Part shown: piece after piece, positions 25,214 through 33,883 of the stretch | Layout: each line of letters opens with the position of its first letter | Numbering within the stretch: position 1 is the first letter of the stretch | Source of the DNA: Streptomyces sp. GC420 | Lineage (GTDB): Bacteria; Actinomycetota; Actinomycetes; Streptomycetales; Streptomycetaceae | Length of the DNA: 34,004 nt | Direction of reading: 5' to 3' | NCBI RefSeq assembly: GCF_009916105.1 | Contig: NZ_JAAAXQ010000032.1 | Location: 1 to 34,004, forward strand | The notes under the pieces: generated by a model | Told to the model about the DNA's origin: nothing | The model's database searches: none | The model's input: only the letters and a program-made list of their open reading frames with translations | Program-made: the position numbers and the translations under genes

Positions 25214-25951
25214 ATGCTCAGACGTACCGCACGACTTCTGCTCAGTTTTGTCATGGTCATGGCCGGAATCTTCGGTGTGTCCCTCGCGACGGCCGGCACG
25301 GCCCAGGCGGACGGCTGCTACACCTGGTCGCGCAACCTCTCCGAAGGCATGTCGGGAGCCGACGTCACCCAGCTCCAGATCAGGGTCGCCGGATACCCCG
25401 GCTACGGCGGCGTGCTCGCCATCGACGGCTCGTACGGACCGGCCACCAAGGCGGCGGTCACCCGCTTCCAGCAGGCGTACGGCCTCACGGCGGACGGCCT
25501 GGCGGGCCCGCAGACCTTCAACAAGCTCTACGCCCTGCAGGACGACGACTGCACGCCGCTCCACTTCTCCTACGCCGAGCTCAACCAGTGCAACTCCACC
25601 TGGGCGGGCGGGGCGGTGAGCGCCGCGACCGCCAAGTCGAACGCGCTGCGCTCCATGTGGAAGCTGGAGGCCCTGCGGCACGCGCTCGGCGACCAGTCCA
25701 TCAGGGTGACCAGCGGATTCCGCTCGACGGCGTGCAACGACGCGGTCGGCGGCGCCTCCAACAGCCGCCATCTGTACGGGGACGCGGTCGACCTGGGCGC
25801 GGGCCCGCACTCGCTCTGCACGCTCGCCAAGCAGGCCCGCAACCACGGCTTCAACGGCATCCTCGGCCCGGGCTACCCCGGACACGGCGATCACACCCAC
25901 GTCGACCACCGGTCGAGCCGCTTCTGGTCGGCGTCCAGCTGCGGGATCTGA
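25214..25951 (+). CDS. Secreted peptidoglycan-binding M15 peptidase (D-Ala-D-Ala carboxypeptidase type)
   Basis: 245 aa. A signal peptide (residues 1-32, cleavage after the Ala-Gln-Ala at 30-32) exports it. A PG_binding_1 domain (about 45-105; NLSEGMSGADVTQLQ, FQQAYGLTADGLAGP) is followed by an M15-type peptidase domain (about 115-240). Zinc ligands are His186 and Asp193 in SRHLYGDAVD and His229 in DHTHVD. Six or more cysteines suggest disulfides. The layout is that of the zinc carboxypeptidase of S. albus G, acting on peptide stems in the cell wall. ATG 25214 has GGAGGG ahead. It occupies the place where the albaflavenone P450 gene would be expected. Confidence 0.91.
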   Translation: MLRRTARLLLSFVMVMAGIFGVSLATAGTAQADGCYTWSRNLSEGMSGADVTQLQIRVAGYPGYGGVLAIDGSYGPATKAAVTRFQQAYGLTADGLAGPQTFNKLYALQDDDCTPLHFSYAELNQCNSTWAGGAVSAATAKSNALRSMWKLEALRHALGDQSIRVTSGFRSTACNDAVGGASNSRHLYGDAVDLGAGPHSLCTLAKQARNHGFNGILGPGYPGHGDHTHVDHRSSRFWSASSCGI

Positions 25952-25958
25952 CCGCCCC

Positions 25959-25982
25959 GCCTTCCGGGCCGCCTTCCGGGCC
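25959..25982. repeat. Tandem 12-bp duplication in a convergent gap
   Basis: GCCTTCCGGGCC occurs twice without a gap (25959-25970 and 25971-25982), between the M15 gene and the converging regulator gene. It may take part in transcript ends. Confidence 0.7.
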
Positions 25983-26015
25983 GTCGTCCGGACTGCCGCT
26001 GCGTGAACGCCGCTG

Positions 26016-26987
26016 CTACGCGGCCCGGGTGTCCCCCCGGAACGTGCGCCGGTAGGCGTTCGGGGTGGTGCCGAGCGTGCGCAGGAACTGGTGGCGCATC
26101 GCCGCGGCGTTGCCGAAACCGGCACGCCCGGCGATCGCGTCCACCGTCTCGTCCGTCGCCTCCAGCAGCTGCTGGGCCAGCAGCACCCGCTGGCGCAGCA
26201 GCCAGCGGTACGGGGTGGTGCCGGTCTCCTGCTGGAAGCGGCGGGCGAAGGTGCGCGGGGACATCAGGGCGCGGGCGGCCAGCCGCTCGACGGTGATCTC
26301 CTCGTCCAGGTGGCGTTCCATCCAGGCGAGCGTCTCGCCGACCGTGTCACAAGGAGAACTGGGCAGCGGCCGGTCGATGTACTGCGCCTGGCCGCCGTCC
26401 CGGTGCGGGGGCACCACCATGCGGCGGGCGATGGCATTGGCGACCTTGATGCCGTGCTCCTGGCGCACGATGTGCAGACAGGCGTCGATACCGGCGGCGG
26501 TGCCCGCAGAGGTGATCACCGACCCGGAGTCCACGTACAGCACGTCCGGATTCACCCTGGCGCGGGGGTGGCGGCGTACCAGCTCGGCCGCGTGCCTCCA
26601 GTGGGTCGTGCAGTCGCGGTCGTCCAGCAGCCCCGCCGCGCCCAGCATGAAGGCGCCGCTGCACACGCTCAGCACCCGCGCGCCCCGGTCCACGGCCCGA
26701 CGCAGCGCGTCCATCAGGGGCTCGGGGTAGGGGCGCTCCTCGAAGCGCTGACCGGCCGGGATCGCGATGAGATCGGCCTCGTCGAGCCGGTCGAGACCGT
26801 GCGGCACGGAGATCGTGAAGGTTCCGGAACGCGTGCCGACCGCCCCGGGGCCCTCCGCCGCGCACACGGCGAAGTCGTATACGGGCAGCCCCTCTTCGCT
26901 CCGGTCGAGACCGAAGACCTCACAGATCACGCCCAGTTCGAACGGGCTCACCCCGTCGACGAGGGCCACGGCGACGTTTCTCAGCAT
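26016..26987 (-). CDS. nrdS: GlxA-type AraC-family regulator, NrdS-like
   Basis: 323 aa. The N-terminal domain (about 1-180) is of the DJ-1/PfpI class I amidotransferase-like type with Cys109 in SVCSGAF at the nucleophile elbow; the C-terminal 100 residues hold two helix-turn-helix motifs of AraC type (LAARALMSPRTFARRFQQETG and IAGRAGFGNAAAMRHQF regions). In S. coelicolor the class Ia reductase operon is nrdABS, where NrdS is described as an AraC-like protein; position and orientation here support orthology. The gene is not contiguous with nrdB: 525 bases, including a MITE and an opposite-strand gene, lie between. ATG 26985-26987 is chosen; candidate operator half-sites lie just upstream. Its target and ligand are not known to me. 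Confidence 0.8.
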   Translation of the reverse strand: MLRNVAVALVDGVSPFELGVICEVFGLDRSEEGLPVYDFAVCAAEGPGAVGTRSGTFTISVPHGLDRLDEADLIAIPAGQRFEERPYPEPLMDALRRAVDRGARVLSVCSGAFMLGAAGLLDDRDCTTHWRHAAELVRRHPRARVNPDVLYVDSGSVITSAGTAAGIDACLHIVRQEHGIKVANAIARRMVVPPHRDGGQAQYIDRPLPSSPCDTVGETLAWMERHLDEEITVERLAARALMSPRTFARRFQQETGTTPYRWLLRQRVLLAQQLLEATDETVDAIAGRAGFGNAAAMRHQFLRTLGTTPNAYRRTFRGDTRAA

Positions 26988-26998
26988 GGCACGCAGTG

Positions 26999-27045
26999 TG
27001 GCACGTCGGTGGCAGTAATTCGATGGTGTGCGGCAGTCCTGCCAC
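26999..27045. promoter_or_regulatory. Cluster of TGGCA/TGCCA half-sites in the nrdS divergent gap
   Basis: TGGCA occurs at 26999-27003 and 27010-27014 (11 bp apart, one helical turn), and GGCAGTCCTGCC (27032-27043) is an inverted repeat ending in TGCCA (27040-27044). The cluster fills half of the 93-base gap between the regulator gene and the divergent small gene, so it is a good candidate for autoregulation by the GlxA-type protein. Confidence 0.45.
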
Positions 27046-27080
27046 TCACGTTCCGGGGTCCCGCACAGCAGAGTGGAGGC

Positions 27081-27269
27081 ATGAACACATTCCTCGGCCA
27101 CCTCGCCGTATTGTCGGCCTTCGTCCTTCTGGCCGCCCCGTCCCTGGCCTGGTACGCCCGCGACCGCCGCGTCGACCGGCAGCTGCGCGCCGCGGCCGCC
27201 GGCAAACCGCCGGGCCCCCAGGGCGAGCGGCAGCCGGTCCACCGGCGTCACTTCGAGCACGCGGCCTAG
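27081..27269 (+). CDS. Small single-span membrane protein, 62 aa
   Basis: The frame runs from ATG 27081 to TAG 27267-27269. Residues 5-25 form one membrane span; the rest is a basic, Arg-rich cytoplasmic tail. Third codon positions are almost all G or C, which supports real coding. GGAGG precedes the ATG but at only one base, so the SD may be the upstream GAGTGG part. It is divergent from the GlxA-type regulator across 93 bases with shared half-sites, so the regulator may control it. I recognise no family. Confidence 0.68.
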   Translation: MNTFLGHLAVLSAFVLLAAPSLAWYARDRRVDRQLRAAAAGKPPGPQGERQPVHRRHFEHAA

Positions 27270-27315
27270 CCGGCGGCGGCGCGGGGCGGCCGCCGGACCG
27301 GGGCGCGCCCCGTCC

Positions 27316-27515
27316 TAGTGCCGCGTCAGCCAAGGTTCGCCCCGTCGCGACGCCCTGCACGGCACTCCCCCGCAGCCCTCCGGGCGCGGGAGGTACCCCC
27401 ACGCTGCGTTGGCCGAAAGCCCGAGTAGGCCCACTACGAGGGCTTCCAGCCGCCTTGCGATGCACCGCACCGGACGCCGCTCCTCAGCGGGCAAACCCTG
27501 ACTGACGCGGCACTA
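27316..27515. mobile_element. MITE, IS630/Tc1-mariner type, inserted at the nrdB stop codon
   Basis: Terminal inverted repeats GTGCCGCGTCAG (27318-27329) and CTGACGCGGCAC (27502-27513) are perfect and continue imperfectly for another 13 bases (10 of 13 match). TA flanks both ends (27316-27317 and 27514-27515), the target duplication of IS630-type elements; the rebuilt target reads CTAG. The 196-bp interior has no coding frame but holds a central hairpin (27418-27428 with 27434-27444). It must have been moved by a transposase encoded elsewhere. Confidence 0.82.
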
Positions 27516-28538
27516 GAAGTCGTCGTCGAAGGCGACCGAGCCCTCCACCGCGACCTGATACGCCGACGGGCGGCGCTCGAAGAAGTTGGTCAGTTCCTGG
27601 ACGCCCTGCAGCTCCATGAACGAGAAGGGGTTCTCGGAGCCGTACACGGGGGCGAAGCCCAGCCGGGAGAGCCGCTGGTCGGCGACGCACTCCAGATACT
27701 GGCGCATGGACTCGGTGTTCATGCCGGGCAGGCCGTCACCGCACAGGTCGCGCCCGAACTGGAGCTCTGCCTCGACGGCCTCCCGGATCATGTCGGTGAC
27801 CTGCCGCTGGAGTTCGTCGTCGAAGAGGTCCGGCTCCTCCTTGCGGACGGTGTCCACGACCTCGAACGCGAAGTTCATGTGCATCGTCTCGTCACGGAAC
27901 ACCCAGTTGGTGCCCGTGGCGAGGCCGTGCAGCAGGCCGCGGGAGCGGAACCAGTACACGTAGGCGAAGGCGCCGTAGAAGAACAGGCCCTCGATGCAGG
28001 CCGCGAAGCAGATCAGGTTCAGCAGGAAGCGGCGGCGGTCGGACCTCGACTCCAGCCGGTCGATGGTCTCCACCGAGTCCATCCACTTGAAGCAGAACTC
28101 GGCCTTCTCCCTGATGGAGGGGATGTTCTCCACGGCCGCGAAGGCCGCTGACCGGTCCTCGGGATCGGGGAGATAGGTGTCGAGCAGCGTCAGATAGAAC
28201 TGGACGTGCACGGCCTCTTCGAAGAGCTGGCGGGACAGATACAGCCGTGCCTCGGGGGAGTTGATGTGCTTGTACAGCGTCAGCACCAGGTTGTTCGCGA
28301 CGATCGAGTCGCCGGTCGCGAAGAACGCGACCAGCCGCCCGATCAGATGCTGCTCGCCCGGCGTGAGCCGGCCCAGGTCGGCCACGTCCGAGTGGAGGTC
28401 GACCTCCTCCACCGTCCAGGTGTTCTTGATGGCGTCCCGGTAGCGCTCGTAGAAGTCCGGGTACCGCATGGGGCGCAGGGTCAGTTCGAAGCCCGGGTCG
28501 AGCAGGTTCTTCTCGGTCTTCTCGGGTGCGGTCGTCAT
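27513..28538 (-). CDS. nrdB: Ribonucleotide reductase class Ia, beta subunit
   Basis: 341 aa. The diiron/tyrosyl-radical site is complete: Asp77, Glu108 and His111 (EEAVH), radical Tyr115 four residues later, Glu183 (CIEGLFFYG), Glu217 and His220 (RDETMH). The protein carries the radical used by NrdA to reduce ribonucleotides. The ATG shares one base with the nrdA stop (TAATG), so the two are coupled. The stop codon TAG (27513-27515 on the plus map) is made from the TA target duplication and the first base of the inserted MITE. Confidence 0.97.
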   Translation of the reverse strand: MTTAPEKTEKNLLDPGFELTLRPMRYPDFYERYRDAIKNTWTVEEVDLHSDVADLGRLTPGEQHLIGRLVAFFATGDSIVANNLVLTLYKHINSPEARLYLSRQLFEEAVHVQFYLTLLDTYLPDPEDRSAAFAAVENIPSIREKAEFCFKWMDSVETIDRLESRSDRRRFLLNLICFAACIEGLFFYGAFAYVYWFRSRGLLHGLATGTNWVFRDETMHMNFAFEVVDTVRKEEPDLFDDELQRQVTDMIREAVEAELQFGRDLCGDGLPGMNTESMRQYLECVADQRLSRLGFAPVYGSENPFSFMELQGVQELTNFFERRPSAYQVAVEGSVAFDDDF

Positions 28539-30925
28539 TACTGGCAGGCCTCGCAGGACTCGGGGTTTTCGAGGGAGCAGGCGACCGCTTCCGGATCGGC
28601 GGCCTGCTGCACGGGAATCGTGGGGGCGGCCGTCCGGGACTGCGCGGCGCGGGCGATCCGGGTCGCGGGGCGGGACCGCAGGTAGTACGTCGTCTTCAGC
28701 CCCTGCTTCCAGGCGTACGCGTACATCGAACTGAGCTTGCCGATGGTCGGCGTCTCCAGGAACAGGTTCAGCGACTGCGACTGGTCGAGGAACGGGGTGC
28801 GCCCCGCCGCCATGTCGATCAGCGCGCGCTGCGGCAGCTCCCACGCCGTGCGGTACAGCGCCCGGATCCCCTCGGGCACCCAGGTGAAGCCCTGCACGGA
28901 ACCGCTCGACTCGCGCAGGGCCTCCCGGGTCTGCGCGTCCCACACCCCGAGCCGCTTGAGGTCCTCCACCAGGTAGGAGTTCACCTGGAGGAACTCGCCG
29001 GACAGCGTCTCGCGCTTGAAGAGGTTGGAGACCTGCGGCTCGATGCACTCGTAGACACCCGCGATGGAGGCGATCGTCGCGGTCGGCGCGATCGCCAGCA
29101 GCAGCGAGTTGCGCATACCGGCGGAGGCGACGCGGGCCCGCAGTGCGGCCCAGCGCTCCGGCCACTCCGGCTCGACGTCGTAGTGGTCCGGATGCAGCAC
29201 CCCGCGCGCGGCACGGGTCTGCTGCCAGGCCGGCAGCGGCCCGTTGCGCTCGGCCAGGCCGGTGGAGGCCTCGTAGGCCGCGAGCATGATCCGTTCGGCG
29301 ATCCGCGTCGAAAGGGCCTTCGCCGCCGCCGAGTCGAAGGGGAGCCGCAGCTTGAAGAAGACGTCCTGCAGCCCCATCACGCCCAGGCCCACCGGGCGCC
29401 ACCTGGCATTGGAGCGGCGGGCCTGCTCGGTCGGGTAGTAGTTGATGTCGACGACCCGGTCGAGGAAGGTCACGGCCGTGCGGACGGTCTCGTCCAGCCG
29501 CTCCCAGTCGATGCCGTCACCGGCGACGAAGGCACCCAGGTTCACCGAGCCCAGGTTGCAGACGGCCGTCTCGCCGTCGTCGGTGACCTCCAGGATCTCC
29601 GTGCACAGATTGGACGAGTGCACCACACGGCCGGGCTCGGCGGTCTGGTTCGCCGTGCGGTTCGAGGCGTCCTTGAAGGTCATCCAGCCGTTGCCGGTCT
29701 GAGCGAGGGTGCGCATCATCCGGCCGTAGAGTTCCCGGGCGGGAAGGGTCCTGCGCGCCAGCCCGGCCGCCTCCGCCTCGCGGTACGCCTTGTCGAACTC
29801 CTCGCCCCACAGGTCCACCAGGCCCGGCACGTCGACGGGGGAGAACAGGGACCACTCGGCGTCCGCCTCGACGCGGCGCATGAACTCGTCCGGGATCCAG
29901 TGCGCCAGGTTGAGGTTGTGCGTGCGCCGGGCGTCCTCGCCCGTGTTGTCGCGCAGCTCCAGGAACTCCTCGATGTCGGAGTGCCAGGTCTCCAGGTAGA
30001 CCGCCGCCGCGCCCTTGCGCCGGCCGCCCTGGTTCACCGCGGCCACGGAGGCGTCCAGGGTCTTCAGAAACGGCACGATGCCGTTGGAGTGTCCGTTGGT
30101 GCCGCGGATCAGCGAACCCCGGGCGCGGATACGGGAGTAGGAGAGCCCGATGCCGCCCGCGTGCTTCGACAGCCGGGCCACCTGGTGGTAGCGGTCGTAG
30201 ATCGAGTCGAGTTCGTCCCGGGGGGAGTCCAGCAGGTAGCAGGAGGACATCTGCGGGTGCCGCGTACCGGAGTTGAACAGCGTGGGGGAGGACGGCAGGT
30301 ACTCCAGCCGACTCATCAGCCGGTACAGCGCGGTGACCTCGTCGACCGACCGGGAGCTGTCGTCCTCGGCGAGGCCGCAGGCGACCCGCAGCATGAAGTG
30401 CTGTGGTGTCTCGATGACCTGACGGCTCATCGGGTGACGCAGCAGATAGCGGCTGTGCAGCGTGCGCAGCCCGAAGTAGCCGAAGCGGTCGTCGGCGCCG
30501 TCGGCGAGGGTCTTCTCGACCAGCGCGTCCAGCCGGTCCGCGTAGCGCCGCACGAACTCGGCGGTGCGGTCGGCGATCAGGCCCTCGCGATGCCCCACCT
30601 CCACGGACTCGGAGAACGAACGCACTCCCTGCCCGGCGGCCTCCTCGGCGACGGCCGCGGTCAGCAGGCGGGCCGCGAGCCGTGAGTAGGCCGGGTCCTC
30701 GGAGATCAGGCCGGCGGCCGCCTCGGTGGCCAGCCCGCGCAACTCCGCCTCGTCCGACCCCGCGTGCCGGCCGCGCAGGGCGGCGGCGGCGACCCGTCCG
30801 GGGTCGGTGTCGGGCAGATCGGCGGTGAGGTCGGTCAGGGTCCGCAGCAGCGCGGTCCCGGGGGCGTCGGTGTCCCCGGCGCCGTTCGCCACACCTGAAG
30901 CCGGATCAGCGGGTGCGATGGTCAC
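28538..30925 (-). CDS. nrdA: Ribonucleotide reductase class Ia, alpha subunit
   Basis: 795 aa. Active-site residues: redox pair Cys229 (MSSCYLL) and Cys456 (AVCNLGS), thiyl-radical Cys441 with Asn439 and Glu443 (SSNLCTE), and the C-terminal shuttle pair Cys791/Cys794 (ESCEACQ). The enzyme reduces ribonucleoside diphosphates. I see no canonical ATP-cone signature (VxKRxG type) at the N-terminus; the first 100 residues are Ala/Thr-rich helices instead. GTG 30923-30925 is the start, with GGGAGAG eight bases ahead. The leader carries two NrdR boxes and a cobalamin riboswitch, so expression should fall when B12 is plentiful and the B12-dependent class II enzyme can work. Confidence 0.97.
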   Translation of the reverse strand: MTIAPADPASGVANGAGDTDAPGTALLRTLTDLTADLPDTDPGRVAAAALRGRHAGSDEAELRGLATEAAAGLISEDPAYSRLAARLLTAAVAEEAAGQGVRSFSESVEVGHREGLIADRTAEFVRRYADRLDALVEKTLADGADDRFGYFGLRTLHSRYLLRHPMSRQVIETPQHFMLRVACGLAEDDSSRSVDEVTALYRLMSRLEYLPSSPTLFNSGTRHPQMSSCYLLDSPRDELDSIYDRYHQVARLSKHAGGIGLSYSRIRARGSLIRGTNGHSNGIVPFLKTLDASVAAVNQGGRRKGAAAVYLETWHSDIEEFLELRDNTGEDARRTHNLNLAHWIPDEFMRRVEADAEWSLFSPVDVPGLVDLWGEEFDKAYREAEAAGLARRTLPARELYGRMMRTLAQTGNGWMTFKDASNRTANQTAEPGRVVHSSNLCTEILEVTDDGETAVCNLGSVNLGAFVAGDGIDWERLDETVRTAVTFLDRVVDINYYPTEQARRSNARWRPVGLGVMGLQDVFFKLRLPFDSAAAKALSTRIAERIMLAAYEASTGLAERNGPLPAWQQTRAARGVLHPDHYDVEPEWPERWAALRARVASAGMRNSLLLAIAPTATIASIAGVYECIEPQVSNLFKRETLSGEFLQVNSYLVEDLKRLGVWDAQTREALRESSGSVQGFTWVPEGIRALYRTAWELPQRALIDMAAGRTPFLDQSQSLNLFLETPTIGKLSSMYAYAWKQGLKTTYYLRSRPATRIARAAQSRTAAPTIPVQQAADPEAVACSLENPESCEACQ

Positions 30926-31057
30926 GTGGTGCTCTCCCTCGCTCGGCCTGGGGCCCTCGGGGCGGGGGCGCGTCCGCTCGCGGGCATGCGGAACCAGGGG
31001 TCCCGGGCACACCGCGCGGCGTCCGCCGGCCCAACCTCGAGGCCCGGACGTCAATTC
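30926..31057 (-). other. nrdA leader between riboswitch and start codon
   Basis: This untranslated stretch holds no gene I can support. Together with the riboswitch, promoter and upstream gap it makes up the 567 gene-free bases from 30926 to 31492. Confidence 0.6.
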
Positions 31058-31081
31058 CGCCCGGGTCGGTCGAACCGGGCG
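31058..31081 (-). terminator. Hairpin directly after the riboswitch, candidate expression platform
   Basis: On the minus strand CGCCCGG (31081-31075) pairs with CCGGGCG (31064-31058), ten-base loop, starting at the base next to the riboswitch P1 helix. Competition between P1 and this stem could decide attenuation. No U-tract follows. Confidence 0.4.
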
Positions 31082-31196
31082 CACTGTCGGCAGGTCCTCG
31101 GACTCACGGGTACGACTCACGGGTACGCGAATGGCCACCTATACACCGTTGCGGGACAGTTCCGGATTTGCACCGGATTCCCCTGCGGCGACAGCG
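31082..31196 (-). promoter_or_regulatory. Cobalamin (B12) riboswitch of nrdAB
   Basis: About 115 nt. P1 is formed by CGCTGTCG (31196-31189) and CGACAGTG (31089-31082). The conserved core reads GGGGAATCCGGTGCAAATCC, then AACTGTCCCGCAACGGTG, and the 3' B12 box is GTCCGAGGACCTGCC. The S. coelicolor nrdABS operon is known to be controlled by such a riboswitch. Peripheral stems are short, so this is a compact form. A 13-bp tandem duplication (31101-31126) lies against the B12 box. Confidence 0.92.
31101..31126. repeat. 13-bp tandem duplication inside the riboswitch
   Basis: GACTCACGGGTAC occurs at 31101-31113 and again at 31114-31126 without a gap. On the RNA strand the second copy runs into the B12 box. 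Confidence 0.85.
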
Positions 31197-31202
31197 AGCA
31201 TG

Positions 31203-31249
31203 AGCATACATCTAGTGCCGCCGCCCGAGAGCACCCCTACATCTTGTGT
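31203..31249 (-). promoter_or_regulatory. Two NrdR boxes at the nrdA promoter
   Basis: Minus-strand ACACAAGATGTAGGGG (31249-31234) matches the NrdR box consensus acaCwAtATaTwGtgt at 12 of 16 positions, and GCACTAGATGTATGCT (31218-31203) matches at about 10. The box starts are 31 bp apart, three helical turns, as expected for tandem NrdR sites. TATGCT (31208-31203) could be the -10, giving initiation at the first bases of the riboswitch. Confidence 0.72.
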
Positions 31250-31423
31250 CATGGACTGACAGGCTTCCACTGCATTGGTACCGAGAGCTCCTACTCGTGG
31301 GTCCTCGGAGTGATGCCCGGTGGGGGCTCCCGGTCACGCCTCGGAGCCCGCCCGGATCCCGGTTGTTCACGGAGGCCGACGGGCCGGGCGCCATGCAGTC
31401 AGCGTGCGGCAGGGGATACGACA
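31250..31423. other. Gap between nrdA promoter and ybdD terminator
   Basis: No gene is supported here. A GGGCTCC/GGAGCCC inverted repeat (31324-31330 and 31343-31349) is the only structure I see. Confidence 0.5.
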
Positions 31424-31468
31424 ACGGGCCCCGGAGCCTCCTGTGCCGTGGAGAACTCCGGGGCCCGT
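31424..31468 (-). terminator. Terminator of the cstA-ybdD operon
   Basis: A 13-bp perfect stem ACGGGCCCCGGAG (31424-31436) with its complement at 31456-31468, 19-base loop. On the minus strand it follows the ybdD stop by 24 bases and is followed by TTGTCGT. Confidence 0.75.
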
Positions 31469-31492
31469 CGCCCGGGATTGTGGACGAGACGG

Positions 31493-31698
31493 TCAGCAGC
31501 AGCGGAAGCCCTCCCGGGGATCCGCCTCCTGCCGGTCCGTCCGCATCCGCTCGAAGGCCCGCCGTGAGAGCACGGGCGCCTCCGGGTCGTGCCCGCGTAC
31601 GTGGGCGACATAGTTGTCGTAGGCCGATTCGCCGGTCAGTTCGCGGACGTACCAGCGGATCCGGCTCAGCCGGTCGCGTACTTTCGTGGCGCTGGTCC

Positions 31699-31702
<4 letters not shown>
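31493..31702 (-). CDS. ybdD: YbdD/YjiX-family small protein, CstA partner
   Basis: 69 aa, basic and probably soluble. The segment IRWYVRELTGESAYDNYVAH and the ending FRCC are typical of the YbdD/YjiX (DUF466) family, whose members are encoded next to CstA/BtsT transporters in many bacteria and are thought to be needed for transport activity. Its ATG (31702) overlaps the cstA stop (ATGA). It ends in two cysteines just before the TGA stop; see the findings. Confidence 0.88.
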
Positions 31703-33819
<2,117 letters not shown>

Positions 33820-33852
33820 GGGTCGTCCTCCCGTCCACGAATGACGGAAGGA

Positions 33853-33883
33853 CCGTAGAGCAGGAAATTGATCTGCGCTACGG
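33853..33883. promoter_or_regulatory. Inverted repeat upstream of cstA
   Basis: CCGTAGAGCAG (33853-33863) and CTGCGCTACGG (33873-33883) are complementary at 10 of 11 positions, with an A/T-rich nine-base spacer. The repeat lies 34-64 bases before the cstA start, either in the promoter or in the leader, where it would form a hairpin. Confidence 0.5.

Noticed and set aside
28526..30685. 719-aa open frame antisense to nrdA
   Set aside because: The sense strand has complete NrdA active-site motifs; the antisense product is low-complexity and unrecognisable.
31211..31220. CTAGTGCCGC-like strings in NrdR box 2 and at the cstA stop, similar to the MITE end
   Set aside because: Matches are only 8-10 bp, have no partner repeat or target duplication, and are explained by the NrdR box and coding sequence.
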